Notes: generated by a model from the letters alone, not told the origin. A stretch of DNA of 64,000 bases from Halomonas urmiana (GCF_005780185.1 NZ_VBUI01000008.1:1-64000); one strand, 5' to 3'. Numbered from the stretch's first letter, positions 1 to 13,122 are shown. Made by a program: numbers and translations.

Positions 1-77
1 GCTCGAAGCTCGAAGCTCGAAGCTCGAAGCTCGAAGCTCGAAGCTCGAAGCTCGAAGCTCGAAGCTCGAAGCTCGAA
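1..77. repeat. Heptanucleotide tandem array, (GCTCGAA) x11
   Basis: Eleven exact copies of GCTCGAA, with the left end cut by the window edge. The 7-bp period cannot keep a reading frame, so this is intergenic repeat and not protein. It lies on the 3' side of lolA (stop at 187). Similar 7-bp arrays occur at 17581 and 18962. Confidence 0.97.
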
Positions 78-109
78 CACAGGATGAGCTTCTCTCCACG
101 CGCAACGCA

Positions 110-140
110 AACACCCCCACAGCATCGCTACGGGGGTGTT
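110..140 (-). terminator. lolA: Hairpin downstream of lolA, probable terminator
   Basis: A perfect 9-bp inverted repeat (110-118 with 132-140) and a 13-nt loop. On the minus strand it is followed by a T-containing stretch (TTTGCGTT). It lies 47 bases past the lolA stop, so it is a plausible but weak intrinsic terminator. Confidence 0.5.
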
Positions 141-142
141 CT

Positions 143-195
143 CTTCAAGCTTCAGGCTTCCAGGCGCGAAGCGCCGCTCTTCCGGCTTACTGGCT
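143..195. repeat. Interspersed hairpin element, copy 1
   Basis: A short GGCGC-GAA-GCGCC hairpin (163-175) flanked by two related CTTC-rich blocks (143-158 and 179-195). The whole stretch aligns with 17689-17741, where the stem differs by compensating changes. The right block overlaps the last two codons and stop of lolA (187-195). Confidence 0.65.
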
Positions 196-816
196 ATCCC
201 GGATCACATCGGTGCCGTCGGGGATGGCGAAGTCGAAACGACCGGGCTCCAGCCGCTCGTTCATGCGCACGTTATCGAAGCCGATGGCGGTGCGCTGCCC
301 GGTGCTGTCGGTCATCTGCAGCATGGCCAGCGCCTCGCCGCGGAAGGTCATCTTCAGCTCCTCGAACAGGGTGTCGGGATCCTTCGGCACCAGGATGAAG
401 GTCTCGCTGGCCCCCTGCTGCTGACGGGTGACCTCGTAGCTGTCGGTCAGCTCGTCGGCGCTACCGGAGAGCAGCAGGGCCGGGGTGTGAGTCACGCGCT
501 GATCGAGCGGCTGCACCGTGGCCTGCTCGAGGTCGGGGTCGTAGAGGATGACCTCCTCGCCACCGGAGACCACCAGCTGCTCGTAGGGCGCTTCGACCTC
601 CCAGCGGAACTTGCCAGGACGCGACAGCCACATGCGCCCACGCGCCTCCTGCAGGCGCTGGCCGCTACCGTCGAGGATCTGCTGCTCGAAATCGGCCGCG
701 TAGGTCTGCAGCGGTTCGAGAATCGCCGCCAGGCGATCGGCGCCTTCACTGGCCAGCGCCGACATCGGCACGGCAAGCGACATGGTCAGCGCGGCGAGGG
801 TCTTCTTGATGCTCAT
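187..816 (-). CDS. lolA: LolA, periplasmic lipoprotein carrier
   Basis: Periplasmic chaperone that takes outer-membrane lipoproteins from the LolCDE transporter to LolB. The predicted 209-aa product begins with a Sec signal peptide (MSIKKTLAALTMSLAVPMSA, cleaved after ALA) and continues with the LolA beta-fold; the segment from LQTYAADFEQ onward is typical of the family. The start at 816 is chosen because GGGAG lies about 9 bases upstream; an in-frame ATG ten codons earlier has no comparable site and would spoil the signal peptide. It follows ftsK on the same strand, as in many gammaproteobacteria, with a hairpin at 873-901 between them. The last two codons fall inside a repeated element. Confidence 0.93.
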   Translation of the reverse strand: MSIKKTLAALTMSLAVPMSALASEGADRLAAILEPLQTYAADFEQQILDGSGQRLQEARGRMWLSRPGKFRWEVEAPYEQLVVSGGEEVILYDPDLEQATVQPLDQRVTHTPALLLSGSADELTDSYEVTRQQQGASETFILVPKDPDTLFEELKMTFRGEALAMLQMTDSTGQRTAIGFDNVRMNERLEPGRFDFAIPDGTDVIRDSQ

Positions 817-872
817 CGTCTCTGTCTCCCTGGACGGGTCCATCATGACATCCTGCCATTCGGACCCTAGAG

Positions 873-901
873 GCCCCGACGGGTTGCACCCCCGCCGGGG
901 C
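873..901 (-). other. Hairpin between ftsK and lolA
   Basis: GC-rich inverted repeat (873-883 with 891-901, one mismatch, short loop) in the ftsK-lolA gap. There is no T-run, so it may be a transcript-stabilising or processing hairpin and not a terminator. Confidence 0.4.
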
Positions 902-930
902 TTCCATCATTGGTGCATGATTGCGGCGCG

Positions 931-4179
<3,249 letters not shown>

Positions 4180-4330
4180 GCGGCCACCTCCCTTGCGCCC
4201 ATATGGCGTATTGCGGATGTCATGCGACAATCATACCGAGCAAGCGCTCACCATCACAGGGGCCCGCGCACCTTGAGCCCTGCCCCCCGGCGCGGCAGAC
4301 TGGGCGAGCCGCCAACGAGGAAGAGGCCCC

Positions 4331-5065
4331 ATGCTGCCGTGGCTACCCGCCCATGCCGTCCATTTCCCCCCTGTCGAGTCCGCGCTGCGCGACCCCGACG
4401 GCCTGCTGGCCGCGGGCGGCGCCTTGACCCCGGCCTGGCTGCTGGCCGCCTATCGCCACGGCATCTTCCCCTGGTTCGGCGACGATCAGCCGATCCTGTG
4501 GTGGAGCCCGGACCCCCGCATGGTGCTAGTGCCCGGCGAGATCCGCGTCAGGCGAAGCCTCGCCAAACGGCTGCGCAACGCCGGCTTCACCATCACCGCT
4601 AACCGCGCCTTCGAGGCGGTGGTGACGGCCTGCTCGGCCCCGCGCAACGGCCAGCCAGGCACCTGGATCACCGACGAGATGCGCACGGCCTACGGGCAAC
4701 TTCACGCGCTGGGGGCGGCCCACTCGGTGGAAGTATGGCGCGACGACGCCCTGGTCGGCGGCCTCTACGGCATCGCGCTGGGACCGGTGTTCTTCGGCGA
4801 ATCGATGTTCTCCCGGGTACCGGACGCCTCCAAAGTCGCCCTGGTGCAGCTGGCCCGCGCCATGGCCGCTGGCGACGGTCGGCTGATCGACTGCCAGATG
4901 CATACCGACCATCTGGCAAGCCTGGGCGCCCGGGACATCGCCCGCCGCGAGTTCATCGACTATCTTGATCAGTGCCTGGGTGACCCCGTGCATGGCCGCC
5001 GGAAAGCGGCCACGAACGTGCCGGCCCCCACCTGGACCTTCGATACGATCGGCACCGCAGGATGA
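4331..5065 (+). CDS. aat: Leucyl/phenylalanyl-tRNA-protein transferase
   Basis: Transfers Leu or Phe from aminoacyl-tRNA to proteins with N-terminal Arg or Lys, making them ClpS-ClpAP substrates (bacterial N-end rule). 244 aa, normal for the family. Family motifs are HGIFPWF (residues 43-49), WWSPDPR (57-63) and FGESMFSR near 155. bpt follows about 50 bases downstream and infA further on, while clpA-clpS converge from the right, so substrate tagging and degradation genes sit together. Confidence 0.95.
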   Translation: MLPWLPAHAVHFPPVESALRDPDGLLAAGGALTPAWLLAAYRHGIFPWFGDDQPILWWSPDPRMVLVPGEIRVRRSLAKRLRNAGFTITANRAFEAVVTACSAPRNGQPGTWITDEMRTAYGQLHALGAAHSVEVWRDDALVGGLYGIALGPVFFGESMFSRVPDASKVALVQLARAMAAGDGRLIDCQMHTDHLASLGARDIARREFIDYLDQCLGDPVHGRRKAATNVPAPTWTFDTIGTAG

Positions 5066-5117
5066 CCGGGCCGGGGACTCCCCGGAGCCGGAGCATGAAG
5101 TAGAGGAGATGGCAGCC

Positions 5118-5858
5118 TTGAGCAGCAACGCCCCCCGACAGCCGGTCAGGGATCTGCGCTTCTTCCTGACCGTGCCCCACGCCTGCAGCTACCTGGCAGG
5201 GCGTGAGGCGACCACGCTGTTTCTCGATCCCCAGGAGGCACCGGGCCAGGGCGTGTACGATGCCCTGGCACTGCTCGGCTTTCGTCGCAGCGGCCGCCAC
5301 CTCTACCGTCCGCACTGCGATGCCTGCAGCGCCTGCATCTCGGTGCGCATCCCGGTGGAGGCGTTCTCGCCGAACCGGACCCAGCGCAAGCTGATGAACC
5401 GCAATGCCGATCTCAGCCTGCACGTGCGCCCCGCCCTCTTCGATGCCGAGCACTATGCCCTCTATGCGCACTACGTCAGGACCCGCCACGCCGATGGCGA
5501 CATGTACCCGCCGAGCCACGAGCAGTACCGCACCTTCCTGACCCTCGATCAACCCTATGCCCGGCTGCTGGAGTTTCGCCTCGACGGTCGACTGGTGGCC
5601 GTCTCGGCCTTCGATCAGCTCGAGCATGGCCTCTCGGCCATCTACACCTTCTTCGATCCCGCGCCCGAGCTGGAGCGCCGCTCCCTGGGCACCCTGGCCG
5701 TGCTGTGGCTGGTGCGGCGCGCCCTCGATCAGGGACTCCCGCATGTCTATCTCGGCTACTGGATCCGCGAGTGTCGCAAGATGAGTTACAAGCAGGCCTT
5801 CCAGCCGCTGGAGATGCTCGACGGTCGCCACTGGCGACGCCTGATCACGACGCGATAG
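5118..5858 (+). CDS. bpt: Aspartate/glutamate leucyl-tRNA-protein transferase (Bpt/ATE family)
   Basis: Member of the R-transferase family; bacterial Bpt attaches Leu to N-terminal Asp or Glu, extending the N-degron pathway. About 246 aa. It has the N-terminal Cys-containing ATE region (VPHACSYLAGREATTLF), a Cys pair in HCDACSACISVRIP and the C-terminal motif YLGYWIRECRKMSYK. Start choice: TTG at 5118 lies 9 bases after AGGAG (5104-5108); the in-frame ATG at 5109 touches that same site and is less likely. Specificity for Asp/Glu with Leu, not Arg, is inferred from the bacterial context. Confidence 0.88.
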   Translation: MSSNAPRQPVRDLRFFLTVPHACSYLAGREATTLFLDPQEAPGQGVYDALALLGFRRSGRHLYRPHCDACSACISVRIPVEAFSPNRTQRKLMNRNADLSLHVRPALFDAEHYALYAHYVRTRHADGDMYPPSHEQYRTFLTLDQPYARLLEFRLDGRLVAVSAFDQLEHGLSAIYTFFDPAPELERRSLGTLAVLWLVRRALDQGLPHVYLGYWIRECRKMSYKQAFQPLEMLDGRHWRRLITTR

Positions 5859-5880
5859 GCGCAGGCAAGCCAGGGTTCCT

Positions 5881-5909
5881 TTGCCATGAAGAGCGGCATG
5901 CGGCACAAT
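5881..5909 (+). promoter_or_regulatory. infA: Candidate sigma-70 promoter of infA
   Basis: TTGCCA at 5881-5886 and CACAAT at 5904-5909 with a 17-base spacer, about 85 bases upstream of the infA ATG and just past the bpt stop. The -35 matches consensus at 5 of 6 positions. Confidence 0.5.
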
Positions 5910-5993
5910 ATCGCGCTATCCTGTCGGCACGGGTGGACCAGCCGCGACATCGCGCCGCCTGTTTTTTGTCATCATCAGCGAGGAACCGCCTAT

Positions 5994-6212
5994 ATGGCAC
6001 GTGAAGACCATATCGAAATGGAAGGCGTCGTCGTCGATACCCTTCCCAACACCATGTTCCGCGTCGAGCTCGAGAACGGCCACGTGGTGACCGCCCATAT
6101 CTCTGGCAAGATGCGCAAGCACTACATCCGCATCCTCACCGGCGACAAGGTCAAGGTCGAGCTGACCCCCTACGACCTGTCCAAGGGCCGCATCGTCTAC
6201 CGCGCCCGCTGA
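5994..6212 (+). CDS. infA: Translation initiation factor IF-1
   Basis: Binds the 30S A site and assists IF-2 and IF-3 during initiation. The product is 72 aa, the standard length, a single S1/OB fold beginning [17 protein letters not shown] and ending KGRIVYRAR. An AGGA about 10 bases upstream supports the ATG at 5994. It lies after bpt and converges on clpA, an arrangement common in gammaproteobacteria. It probably has its own promoter in the bpt-infA gap. Confidence 0.98.
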   Translation: MAREDHIEMEGVVVDTLPNTMFRVELENGHVVTAHISGKMRKHYIRILTGDKVKVELTPYDLSKGRIVYRAR

Positions 6213-6304
6213 GCGCCGATCGGGCCACCAGGGCCCGGACGCCGCTCGAGTGCCGGCCGCCTCCGCGTCCGCCACCTCCTCCCGCATCACGCCCGAACGA
6301 ACAA

Positions 6305-6326
6305 CGCCCCGTCCGAAGACAGGGCG
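6305..6326. terminator. Hairpin between convergent infA and clpA
   Basis: Inverted repeat CGCCC-n-GTC / GAC-n-GGGCG with a CGAA loop, 30 bases from the clpA stop. There is no clear T-run, so it is a weak bidirectional terminator candidate. Confidence 0.4.
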
Positions 6327-6355
6327 CTGTGCTGGATTAGCCGACCGAACTCCCG

Positions 6356-8638
6356 TCAGGGCGCGTCGGCAAGCTCAGACTCCGTGGCCAGGTGCAGCTC
6401 GCCGTCTTCCACGCTGACGTGCACCACGCCGCCGTGCTCGGCGAGCTCCCCGAACAGGATCAGCTCGGCCAACGGTTTCTTGAGTTTCTCCTGAATCAGA
6501 CGAGCCATCGGGCGTGCCCCCATATCGGGGTCGTAGCCCTTCTCGGCCAGCCACTCCCGCGCCGCATCGTCCACGTCCAGCTGGACACGCTTCTCATCGA
6601 GTTGCGCCTGCAGCTCCACCAGGAACTTGTCCACCACGTTGCGCACCACCGAGGTGGGCAGGGCATGGAACTGGATGATGCCGTCCAGGCGGTTGCGGAA
6701 CTCCGGCGAGAAGGTCTTGCGGATCACCTCCATGGCATCCGTGGAGTGGTCCTGGGTCTGGAAGCCGATGGAGCGCCGTGTGGCCTGCTCGACCCCGGCG
6801 TTGGAGGTCATGATCAGGATCACGTGGCGGAAGTCCGCCTCGCGGCCATTGTTGTCGGTCAAGCGGCCATGGTCCATGACCTGCAGCAGCAGGTTGAAGA
6901 CCTCGGGATGCGCCTTCTCGATCTCGTCGAGCAGCAGCACGCAGTGGGGCTGCTTGGTGATCGCCTCGGTCAGCAGCCCGCCCTGGTCGTACCCGACGTA
7001 GCCGGGAGGCGCGCCGATCAGCCGCGACACGGTGTGACGCTCCATGTACTCGGACATGTCGAAGCGCACCAGCTCAATGCCCATGATATGGGAGAGCTGC
7101 CGGGCCACCTCGGTCTTGCCCACACCGGTCGGGCCGGCGAACAGGAAGCTGCCCACCGGCTTGTCCGGCGCCTTGAGGCCGGCCCGCGACAGCTTGATCG
7201 CCGCGGCGAGGCTGTCGATGGCCTCGTCCTGGCCGAACACCAGCATCTTGAGATCGCGGTCGATGTTGGCCAGCAGCTTGCGATCGGAGCTGGAGACGCT
7301 CTTCGGCGGGATCCGCGCGATGGAGGCCACCACCGCCTCGACCTGGTCGACGTCGATGGTATCCACGCGCACCTCCGGCGGCAGAAGCCGCTGGTGGGCG
7401 CCGGCCTCGTCGATCACGTCGATCGCCTTGTCGGGCAGGTGCCGGTCGTTGATGTAGCGATCCGACAGCCGTGACGCACTCTCCAGGGCCGCGTCGGTGT
7501 ACTTCAACTGGTGATGCTCCTCGAAGCGAGAGCGCAGCCCCTTGAGGATGCGGGTGGTGTCCTCCACCGAGGGCGCCATCACGTCGACCTTCTGGAAGCG
7601 CCGCGCCAGGGCCCGATCCTTTTCGAAGATACCGCGATACTCTTGGAAGGTGGTGGAGCCGATGCAGCGCAGCTCGCCCGAGGAGAGCAGCGGCTTAAGC
7701 AGGTTGGAGGCATCCATCACCCCGCCGGAGGCGGCGCCTGCGCCGATCACCGTGTGGATCTCGTCGATGAACAGGACAGCGTTGGGCTGCTTGCGCAGCT
7801 CGGCCAACAGGTTCTTCAGGCGCTTCTCGAAGTCGCCGCGGTACTTGGTGCCGGCCAGCAGCGCGCCCATGTCCAGCGAATAGACCACGGCGTCGCTGAT
7901 CACCTCGGGCACGTCCTCCTCGACGACGCGCTTGGCCAGCCCCTCGGCGATGGCGGTCTTGCCGACCCCGGCCTCGCCGACCAACAGCGGGTTGTTCTTG
8001 CGTCGCCGCGCCAGGATCTGCACCACCCGCTCGAGCTCATGGTCGCGACCGATCAGCGGATCGATCTTGCCCATTCTTGCCTGCTCGTTGAGGTTGGTGG
8101 CGTAGCTGGTCAAGGGGTTGGAGCCCGTCTCGGCTCCCCCTTCCTCGGCCTCCTCGGCCTCGGGCGAGGGCGAGGGCGAGGCCTGACTCTGGCCGTGCCC
8201 GGCCACCTTGGAGATGCCATGGGCGATGTAGTTGACGGCATCGACCCGGGCCACGTTCTGCTGCTTGAGGAAGTAGACCGCCTGGCTCTCCTGTTCGGAG
8301 AAGATCGCCACCAGCACATTGGCGCCGGTGACCTCGCTCTTGCCGGACGACTGGACATGGAAGACCGCGCGCTGCAGCACGCGCTGGAACCCCAGGGTCG
8401 GCTGAGTCTCCCGGTCAGACTGATCCTCGGGGATCAGCGGCGTGGTGGAATTGATGAAATCCTGCAGGTCGGACCGCAGCTTGTCGAGGTTGGCCCCGCA
8501 GGCGCGCAGCACGTCCGCCGCCGAGGCGTTGTCGAGCAGCGCCAGCAGCAGGTGCTCCACGGTCATGAACTCGTGGCGCTTGGAGCGAGCCACGGTGAAG
8601 GCCGTGTTCAGGGTCAGTTCAAGTTCTTTACTCAGCAT
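6356..8638 (-). CDS. clpA: ClpA, ATPase subunit of the ClpAP protease
   Basis: AAA+ unfoldase that feeds substrates, including ClpS-delivered N-degron proteins, into ClpP. 760 aa, as in E. coli. Order: Clp N domain (1-140), an acidic linker, D1 with Walker A GEAGVGKT near 226 and Walker [11 protein letters not shown], and D2 with Walker A GPTGVGKT near 504 and [12 protein letters not shown]. An IGF tripeptide near 627 is the ClpP-docking loop. The start [10 protein letters not shown] is preceded by AGGGGA; the longer upstream frame is not needed. clpS lies upstream on the same strand. Confidence 0.97.
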   Translation of the reverse strand: MLSKELELTLNTAFTVARSKRHEFMTVEHLLLALLDNASAADVLRACGANLDKLRSDLQDFINSTTPLIPEDQSDRETQPTLGFQRVLQRAVFHVQSSGKSEVTGANVLVAIFSEQESQAVYFLKQQNVARVDAVNYIAHGISKVAGHGQSQASPSPSPEAEEAEEGGAETGSNPLTSYATNLNEQARMGKIDPLIGRDHELERVVQILARRRKNNPLLVGEAGVGKTAIAEGLAKRVVEEDVPEVISDAVVYSLDMGALLAGTKYRGDFEKRLKNLLAELRKQPNAVLFIDEIHTVIGAGAASGGVMDASNLLKPLLSSGELRCIGSTTFQEYRGIFEKDRALARRFQKVDVMAPSVEDTTRILKGLRSRFEEHHQLKYTDAALESASRLSDRYINDRHLPDKAIDVIDEAGAHQRLLPPEVRVDTIDVDQVEAVVASIARIPPKSVSSSDRKLLANIDRDLKMLVFGQDEAIDSLAAAIKLSRAGLKAPDKPVGSFLFAGPTGVGKTEVARQLSHIMGIELVRFDMSEYMERHTVSRLIGAPPGYVGYDQGGLLTEAITKQPHCVLLLDEIEKAHPEVFNLLLQVMDHGRLTDNNGREADFRHVILIMTSNAGVEQATRRSIGFQTQDHSTDAMEVIRKTFSPEFRNRLDGIIQFHALPTSVVRNVVDKFLVELQAQLDEKRVQLDVDDAAREWLAEKGYDPDMGARPMARLIQEKLKKPLAELILFGELAEHGGVVHVSVEDGELHLATESELADAP

Positions 8639-8776
8639 GGCAGTCCCCTTCTCGCCGCTCAGGGCTTCGCGTCGGATCGTTCGTGGTCCGGCATCATCAA
8701 CATTCGGGTACAAATGGCAGCGTTGCAAGTCTCCCGTCAACGCTTGACCGTCATACGCCCTCTTCGACCATGCCGC

Positions 8777-9139
8777 TCAGTCCACCGCCTCGATGTCGCA
8801 CAGCAGCGGATGCTGACACTCTCTTGCATATTGATTGACCTGATGGCTTTTGGTTTCCGCAATGTCGTGAGTGAAGACGCCACAGGTCGCTTTGCCGCGG
8901 GTGTGAACGGTCAGCATGACCTGGACCGCCGTCTCGCTGTCCATATGGAAAAAGGTCTGCAGCACCTCGACCACGAACTCCATGGGCGTGAAGTCGTCGT
9001 TGTGCAGCACCACCTTGTACATCGAAGGGCGCGCGACTTCGGGGTCGGCATGCTGCACCGCCAGGTCGCCATCGTCCTCCTCCTCGGGGCTGCCGGGGCC
9101 TTGTGGGCCAGGCGTCTCAGGTCCCGGCGGTCGTGTCAT
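8777..9139 (-). CDS. clpS: ClpS adaptor
   Basis: Adaptor that binds N-degron residues (Leu, Phe, Trp, Tyr) and hands them to ClpA. 120 aa from the chosen ATG. The disordered N-terminal tail (rich in Pro, Gly, Glu and Asp) is followed by the core [20 protein letters not shown], which contains the substrate pocket, and ends [11 protein letters not shown]. The start is uncertain because ribosome sites are weak: an in-frame ATG 19 codons upstream is possible, but family length favours 9139. It is the partner of clpA and is functionally linked to aat and bpt nearby. Confidence 0.93.
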   Translation of the reverse strand: MTRPPGPETPGPQGPGSPEEEDDGDLAVQHADPEVARPSMYKVVLHNDDFTPMEFVVEVLQTFFHMDSETAVQVMLTVHTRGKATCGVFTHDIAETKSHQVNQYARECQHPLLCDIEAVD

Positions 9140-9308
9140 GCCTGCCGTCGGGAAGGCCAGCCACGCTCGCCCCATCACCTCATCGTCTCTACTGAACATA
9201 AGAGCCACTATCCATCTCGACAAGCCGCGCGCGGCGATCATCTCAACCGTGTTTGGACGCCGCCGCGCCGGCAGGGTTCATCACCATGGTTCGTTATGGG
9301 AACAGCCG

Positions 9309-9347
9309 AACGCAAAGAACCCCCGCCCGCCTGGCGGCGGACGGGGG
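9309..9347 (-). terminator. icd: Rho-independent terminator of icd
   Basis: Stem of 11 paired bases with one mismatch (9320-9331 with 9336-9347) and a TGGC loop, followed on the minus strand by TTCTTTGCGTT. It lies just past the icd stop at 9368. Confidence 0.75.
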
Positions 9348-9367
9348 CCCCGGGCTCGGCAACGCGA

Positions 9368-10624
9368 TTACATGTTGTCGGCGACGGCCTGGCCGAACTC
9401 GGAGCACTTCAGCAGCTTGGCATTGTCCATCTGGCGATGGAAGTCATAGGTGACCTCGCCCTTGGAGATGGCCTTCTCCATGCCCTTGAGCACGAGATCG
9501 GCGGCCTCGGCCCAGCCCATGTGGCGCAGCATCATCTCGGCGGAGAGAATCAGCGAGCCCGGGTTGACCTTATCCTGACCGGCGTACTTCGGCGCGGTGC
9601 CGTGGGTAGCCTCGAACATGGCGGTCGTGTCGGAGATGTTAGCGCCCGGCGCAATGCCGATACCGCCCACCTCGGCCGCCAGGGCGTCGGAGATGTAGTC
9701 ACCGTTCAGGTTCAGGGTGGCGATGACGTCATACTCGGCCGGGCGCAGCAGGATCTGCTGCAGCATCGCATCAGCGATGACGTCCTTGATGACGATTTCC
9801 TTGCCGGTCTTGGGGTTCTTCATGGTCATCCAGGGACCGCCGTCGAGCAGCTCGGCACCGAACTCTTCCTTGGCGAGCTCGTAGCCCCAGTCCTTGAAGG
9901 ACCCCTCGGTGAACTTCATGATATTGCCCTTGTGCACCAGGGTCAGCGACTCACGGTCGTTGTCGATGGTGTACTGCAGGGCCTGGCGCACCAGACGCTT
10001 GGTGCCCTCGACGGAAACCGGCTTGACGCCGATGCCGCAGTTCTCCGGGAAGCGGATGTTCTGGACACCCATCTCCTCGCGCAGGAACTTGATGACCTTG
10101 TCGGCCTCCGGAGTGCCGGCCTTCCACTCGATGCCAGCGTAGATGTCCTCGGAGTTCTCGCGGAAGATCACCATGTCGACGTCACCGGGCTTCTTGACCG
10201 GGCTCGGCACGCCCTCGAACCACCGCACCGGGCGCTGGCAGACGTAGAGATCGAGCTTCTGACGCAGGGCAACGTTCAGGGAGCGAATGCCGCCCCCCAC
10301 CGGCGTGGTCAGTGGGCCCTTGATGGAGACCACGTAGTCCTTGACCGCCTCCAGAGTCTCTTCCGGCATCCAGGTGTCGGCATCATAGACGTGAGTGGCC
10401 TTCTCGCCGGCGTAGACTTCCATCCAGTGGATCTTGCGCTCGCCGTTGTAGGCCTTCTGCACGGCGGCATCGATGGCGATCATCATCGCCGGGGTCACGT
10501 CGATACCGATGCCGTCACCCTCGATGTACGGGATGATCGGATTGTTCGGCACGTTCAGGGTGTTGTCGGCGTTGGTGGTGATCTTCTGGCCACTCTCAGG
10601 AACGACGATCTTATTGAACCCCAT
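9368..10624 (-). CDS. icd: Isocitrate dehydrogenase, NADP-dependent, dimeric type
   Basis: Converts isocitrate to 2-oxoglutarate in the TCA cycle. 418 aa, matching the homodimeric E. coli-type family. Visible features include [13 protein letters not shown] near the N-terminus, [10 protein letters not shown] with a Ser close to residue 113 (the site phosphorylated by AceK in relatives) and [20 protein letters not shown] sits 6-7 bases before the ATG. It is divergent from a second, unrelated monomeric isocitrate dehydrogenase, sharing a 180-base control region. aceA 9 kb away makes branch-point control likely. Confidence 0.96.
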   Translation of the reverse strand: MGFNKIVVPESGQKITTNADNTLNVPNNPIIPYIEGDGIGIDVTPAMMIAIDAAVQKAYNGERKIHWMEVYAGEKATHVYDADTWMPEETLEAVKDYVVSIKGPLTTPVGGGIRSLNVALRQKLDLYVCQRPVRWFEGVPSPVKKPGDVDMVIFRENSEDIYAGIEWKAGTPEADKVIKFLREEMGVQNIRFPENCGIGVKPVSVEGTKRLVRQALQYTIDNDRESLTLVHKGNIMKFTEGSFKDWGYELAKEEFGAELLDGGPWMTMKNPKTGKEIVIKDVIADAMLQQILLRPAEYDVIATLNLNGDYISDALAAEVGGIGIAPGANISDTTAMFEATHGTAPKYAGQDKVNPGSLILSAEMMLRHMGWAEAADLVLKGMEKAISKGEVTYDFHRQMDNAKLLKCSEFGQAVADNM

Positions 10625-10662
10625 GGCGAACTCCCCTTTTTGGACTGTTCAGTGGAGCCCGG

Positions 10663-10692
10663 AGTGTAGCACTCCCCTCCACCGGGAGTCAG
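10663..10692 (-). promoter_or_regulatory. icd: Candidate icd promoter
   Basis: Read on the minus strand: CTGACT (10692-10687), an 18-base spacer, and TACACT (10668-10663). This lies about 40 bases upstream of the icd ATG. Confidence 0.5.
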
Positions 10693-10705
10693 CTTCGCGG
10701 GACAT

Positions 10706-10715
10706 TTGTCGACAA
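10706..10715. promoter_or_regulatory. Palindrome in the shared isocitrate dehydrogenase control region
   Basis: Perfect 10-bp palindrome TTGTCGACAA, near the middle of the 180-base gap between the two divergent isocitrate dehydrogenase genes. It is a possible operator; no regulator is identifiable from sequence. Confidence 0.35.
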
Positions 10716-10804
10716 TCTTGGTAGACTCGCCGCCATCCGCCGGGTCGCCCGCGCCTGGCACCCCCACTCCATGCCACCGCAGCGACCAGAGAGATCAACG
10801 CCCC

Positions 10805-13042
10805 ATGTCCCAAACGCCGAAGATTATCTACACGTTCACCGACGAAGCGCCTGCGCTGGCGACCCACTCGCTGCTACCGATCATCGACGCCTTCACCGAC
10901 GCCGCCGGCATCGACGTGGAAACTCGCGACATCTCCCTGGCGGCACGGATTCTCTCGCTGTTTCCCGACTACCTGGCCGAAGACCAGCGCGTCGAGGACC
11001 ACCTCGCCGAACTGGGCGCCCTGGCCAAGACGCCGGAAGCCAACATCATCAAGCTGCCCAACATCAGCGCGTCCATGCCGCAGCTTCATGAGGCCATCAA
11101 GGAGCTGCAGGGACAGGGCTATCCCGTGCCAGACTACCCGTACGAGCCGAATAGCGACGAAGAGCGAGACATCCAGGCGCGCTACAACAAAGTTAAAGGG
11201 AGCGCCGTCAACCCGGTGCTGCGTGAAGGCAACTCCGACCGCCGTGCGCCCAAGGCCGTCAAGGCCTATGCCCGCAAGTACCCGCACCACATGGGCGAGT
11301 GGAGCCAGGCCTCGCGCAGCCACGTCTCTCACATGCACGGCGGCGACTTCTACCACGGCGAGCAGTCGATGACCCTGGATCGCGCCCGCAACGTGAAGAT
11401 GGAGCTGATCACCAAGAGCGGCCAGGCGCGCGTGCTCAAGCCCGAGATCTCGCTGCAGGAGGGCGAGGTCATCGACAGCATGTTCATGAGCAAGAAGGCG
11501 CTGCTCGAGTTCTACGAGCGGGAGATCGAGGATGCGCGCCAGACCGGCGTGATGTTCTCCCTGCACGTCAAGGCGACGATGATGAAGGTCTCGCACCCCA
11601 TCGTGTTCGGCCACTGCGTGAAGATCTTCTACAAGGACGCCTTCGAGAAGCACGGCGAGCTGTTCGATGAGCTGGGCGTCGACGTCAACAACGGCATGGC
11701 GAATCTCTACGAGAAGATCGACACCCTGCCCGAGACCCAGCGCGAGGAGGTCATCCGCGACCTGCACGCCTGTCACGATCAGCGGCCGGAACTGGCCATG
11801 GTGGACTCGGCGCGCGGCATCACCAACTTCCACTCGCCCAGCGATGTGATCGTGGACGCCTCGATGCCTGCCATGATTCGTGCCGGCGGCAAGATGTACG
11901 GTGCCGACGGCCGCCTCAAGGACGTCAAGGCAGTGATGCCGGAGTCGACCTTCGCGCGCATCTACCAGGAGATGATCAACTTCTGTAAGTGGAATGGCGC
12001 CTTCGACCCGGCCACCATGGGCACCGTGCCCAACGTCGGCCTGATGGCCCAGAAGGCCGAGGAGTATGGCTCCCACGACAAGACCTTCGAGGCCCCGGAA
12101 GCCGGTGTCGCCAACATCACCGACCTGGAGACCGGCGAGGTGCTGCTCTCCCAGACCGTCGAAGAGGGCGATATCTGGCGGATGTGCCAGGTCAAGGATG
12201 CGCCGATCCGCGACTGGGTAAAGCTGGCGGTGGAGCGCTGCCGCGACTCCGGTATGCCGGCCGTATTCTGGCTCGATCCCTATCGTCCGCACGAGAATGA
12301 ACTGATCAAGAAGGTCAGGGCCTACCTCGCCGAGCACGACACCGACGGCCTCGACATCCAGATCATGTCCCAGGTCCGGGCCATGCGCTACACCCTCGAG
12401 CGTGTCGTTCGCGGCCTCGACACCATCTCGGTGACCGGCAACATCCTGCGCGACTACCTCACCGACCTGTTTCCGATCCTGGAGCTGGGCACCAGCGCCA
12501 AGATGCTCTCCATCGTGCCGCTGATGGCCGGTGGTGGCATGTTCGAGACCGGGGCCGGCGGCTCGGCACCCAAGCACGTCCAGCAGCTCATCGAGGAGAA
12601 CCACCTGCGCTGGGATAGCCTCGGCGAATTCCTCGCCATGGGGGCCTCCCTGGAGCACCTAGCCAAGCAGTTCGGCAACCCTCGCGCGACCCTGCTGGCC
12701 GAGGCGCTGGACAAGGCCACCGGTGAGTTCCTCGAGCACAACAAGTCGCCCTCCCGCAAGGCGGGCGAACTGGACAACCGCGGCAGCCACTTCTATCTCG
12801 CCCTCTATTGGGCCCAGGCCCTGGCGGCCCAGGACGAGGATGCCGAACTCAAAACACTCTTCACCCGCCTGGCCGAGACGCTGACGGCCAACGAGGCGAC
12901 CATTCTCGAAGAGCTGAACGGCGTGCAGGGGCAGCCGGTGGACATCAAGGGCTACTACCATGCAGACCCCGAGCTGGCGCGTGCCGTCATGCGCCCCAGC
13001 AAGACCCTGAACAAGGCCCTGGCGCTGGTCGCCCAGGGCTGA
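10805..13042 (+). CDS. Isocitrate dehydrogenase, NADP-dependent, monomeric type
   Basis: The large monomeric isocitrate dehydrogenase, same reaction as icd but a different family, typically about 740 aa; here 745 aa. The start [20 protein letters not shown] and the blocks [20 protein letters not shown] and [17 protein letters not shown] are characteristic. The ATG at 10805 was chosen over the frame's upstream extension because family members begin at this point. The gene is divergent from the dimeric icd. Organisms such as Colwellia and some pseudomonads also carry both types. Gene names for it vary (idh, icd2), so none is assigned. Confidence 0.95.
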   Translation: MSQTPKIIYTFTDEAPALATHSLLPIIDAFTDAAGIDVETRDISLAARILSLFPDYLAEDQRVEDHLAELGALAKTPEANIIKLPNISASMPQLHEAIKELQGQGYPVPDYPYEPNSDEERDIQARYNKVKGSAVNPVLREGNSDRRAPKAVKAYARKYPHHMGEWSQASRSHVSHMHGGDFYHGEQSMTLDRARNVKMELITKSGQARVLKPEISLQEGEVIDSMFMSKKALLEFYEREIEDARQTGVMFSLHVKATMMKVSHPIVFGHCVKIFYKDAFEKHGELFDELGVDVNNGMANLYEKIDTLPETQREEVIRDLHACHDQRPELAMVDSARGITNFHSPSDVIVDASMPAMIRAGGKMYGADGRLKDVKAVMPESTFARIYQEMINFCKWNGAFDPATMGTVPNVGLMAQKAEEYGSHDKTFEAPEAGVANITDLETGEVLLSQTVEEGDIWRMCQVKDAPIRDWVKLAVERCRDSGMPAVFWLDPYRPHENELIKKVRAYLAEHDTDGLDIQIMSQVRAMRYTLERVVRGLDTISVTGNILRDYLTDLFPILELGTSAKMLSIVPLMAGGGMFETGAGGSAPKHVQQLIEENHLRWDSLGEFLAMGASLEHLAKQFGNPRATLLAEALDKATGEFLEHNKSPSRKAGELDNRGSHFYLALYWAQALAAQDEDAELKTLFTRLAETLTANEATILEELNGVQGQPVDIKGYYHADPELARAVMRPSKTLNKALALVAQG

Positions 13043-13088
13043 AGGTAGCACCCCGAGCCGACCCGTTACCCTTCACGGGCGGCCCCTC

Positions 13089-13122
13089 CGGCTCCCGTCC
13101 GCCCCTTGGCGGAGGGGAGCCG
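13089..13122 (+). terminator. Hairpin downstream of monomeric isocitrate dehydrogenase
   Basis: Two-part stem (8 bp plus 5 bp with a small internal mismatch) and a CCTT loop, 46 bases after the stop. The tail is T-poor, so efficiency is uncertain. Confidence 0.5.

Noticed and set aside
1..77. CRISPR or satellite origin for the heptamer arrays
   Set aside because: Units are contiguous with no spacers and only 7 bp long, so not CRISPR; too short and local for an origin iteron set, and not near replication genes.
7511..10669. 1052-aa plus-strand open frame across clpA, clpS and icd
   Set aside because: It covers three clear minus-strand genes, has shadow-type composition and no start signal.
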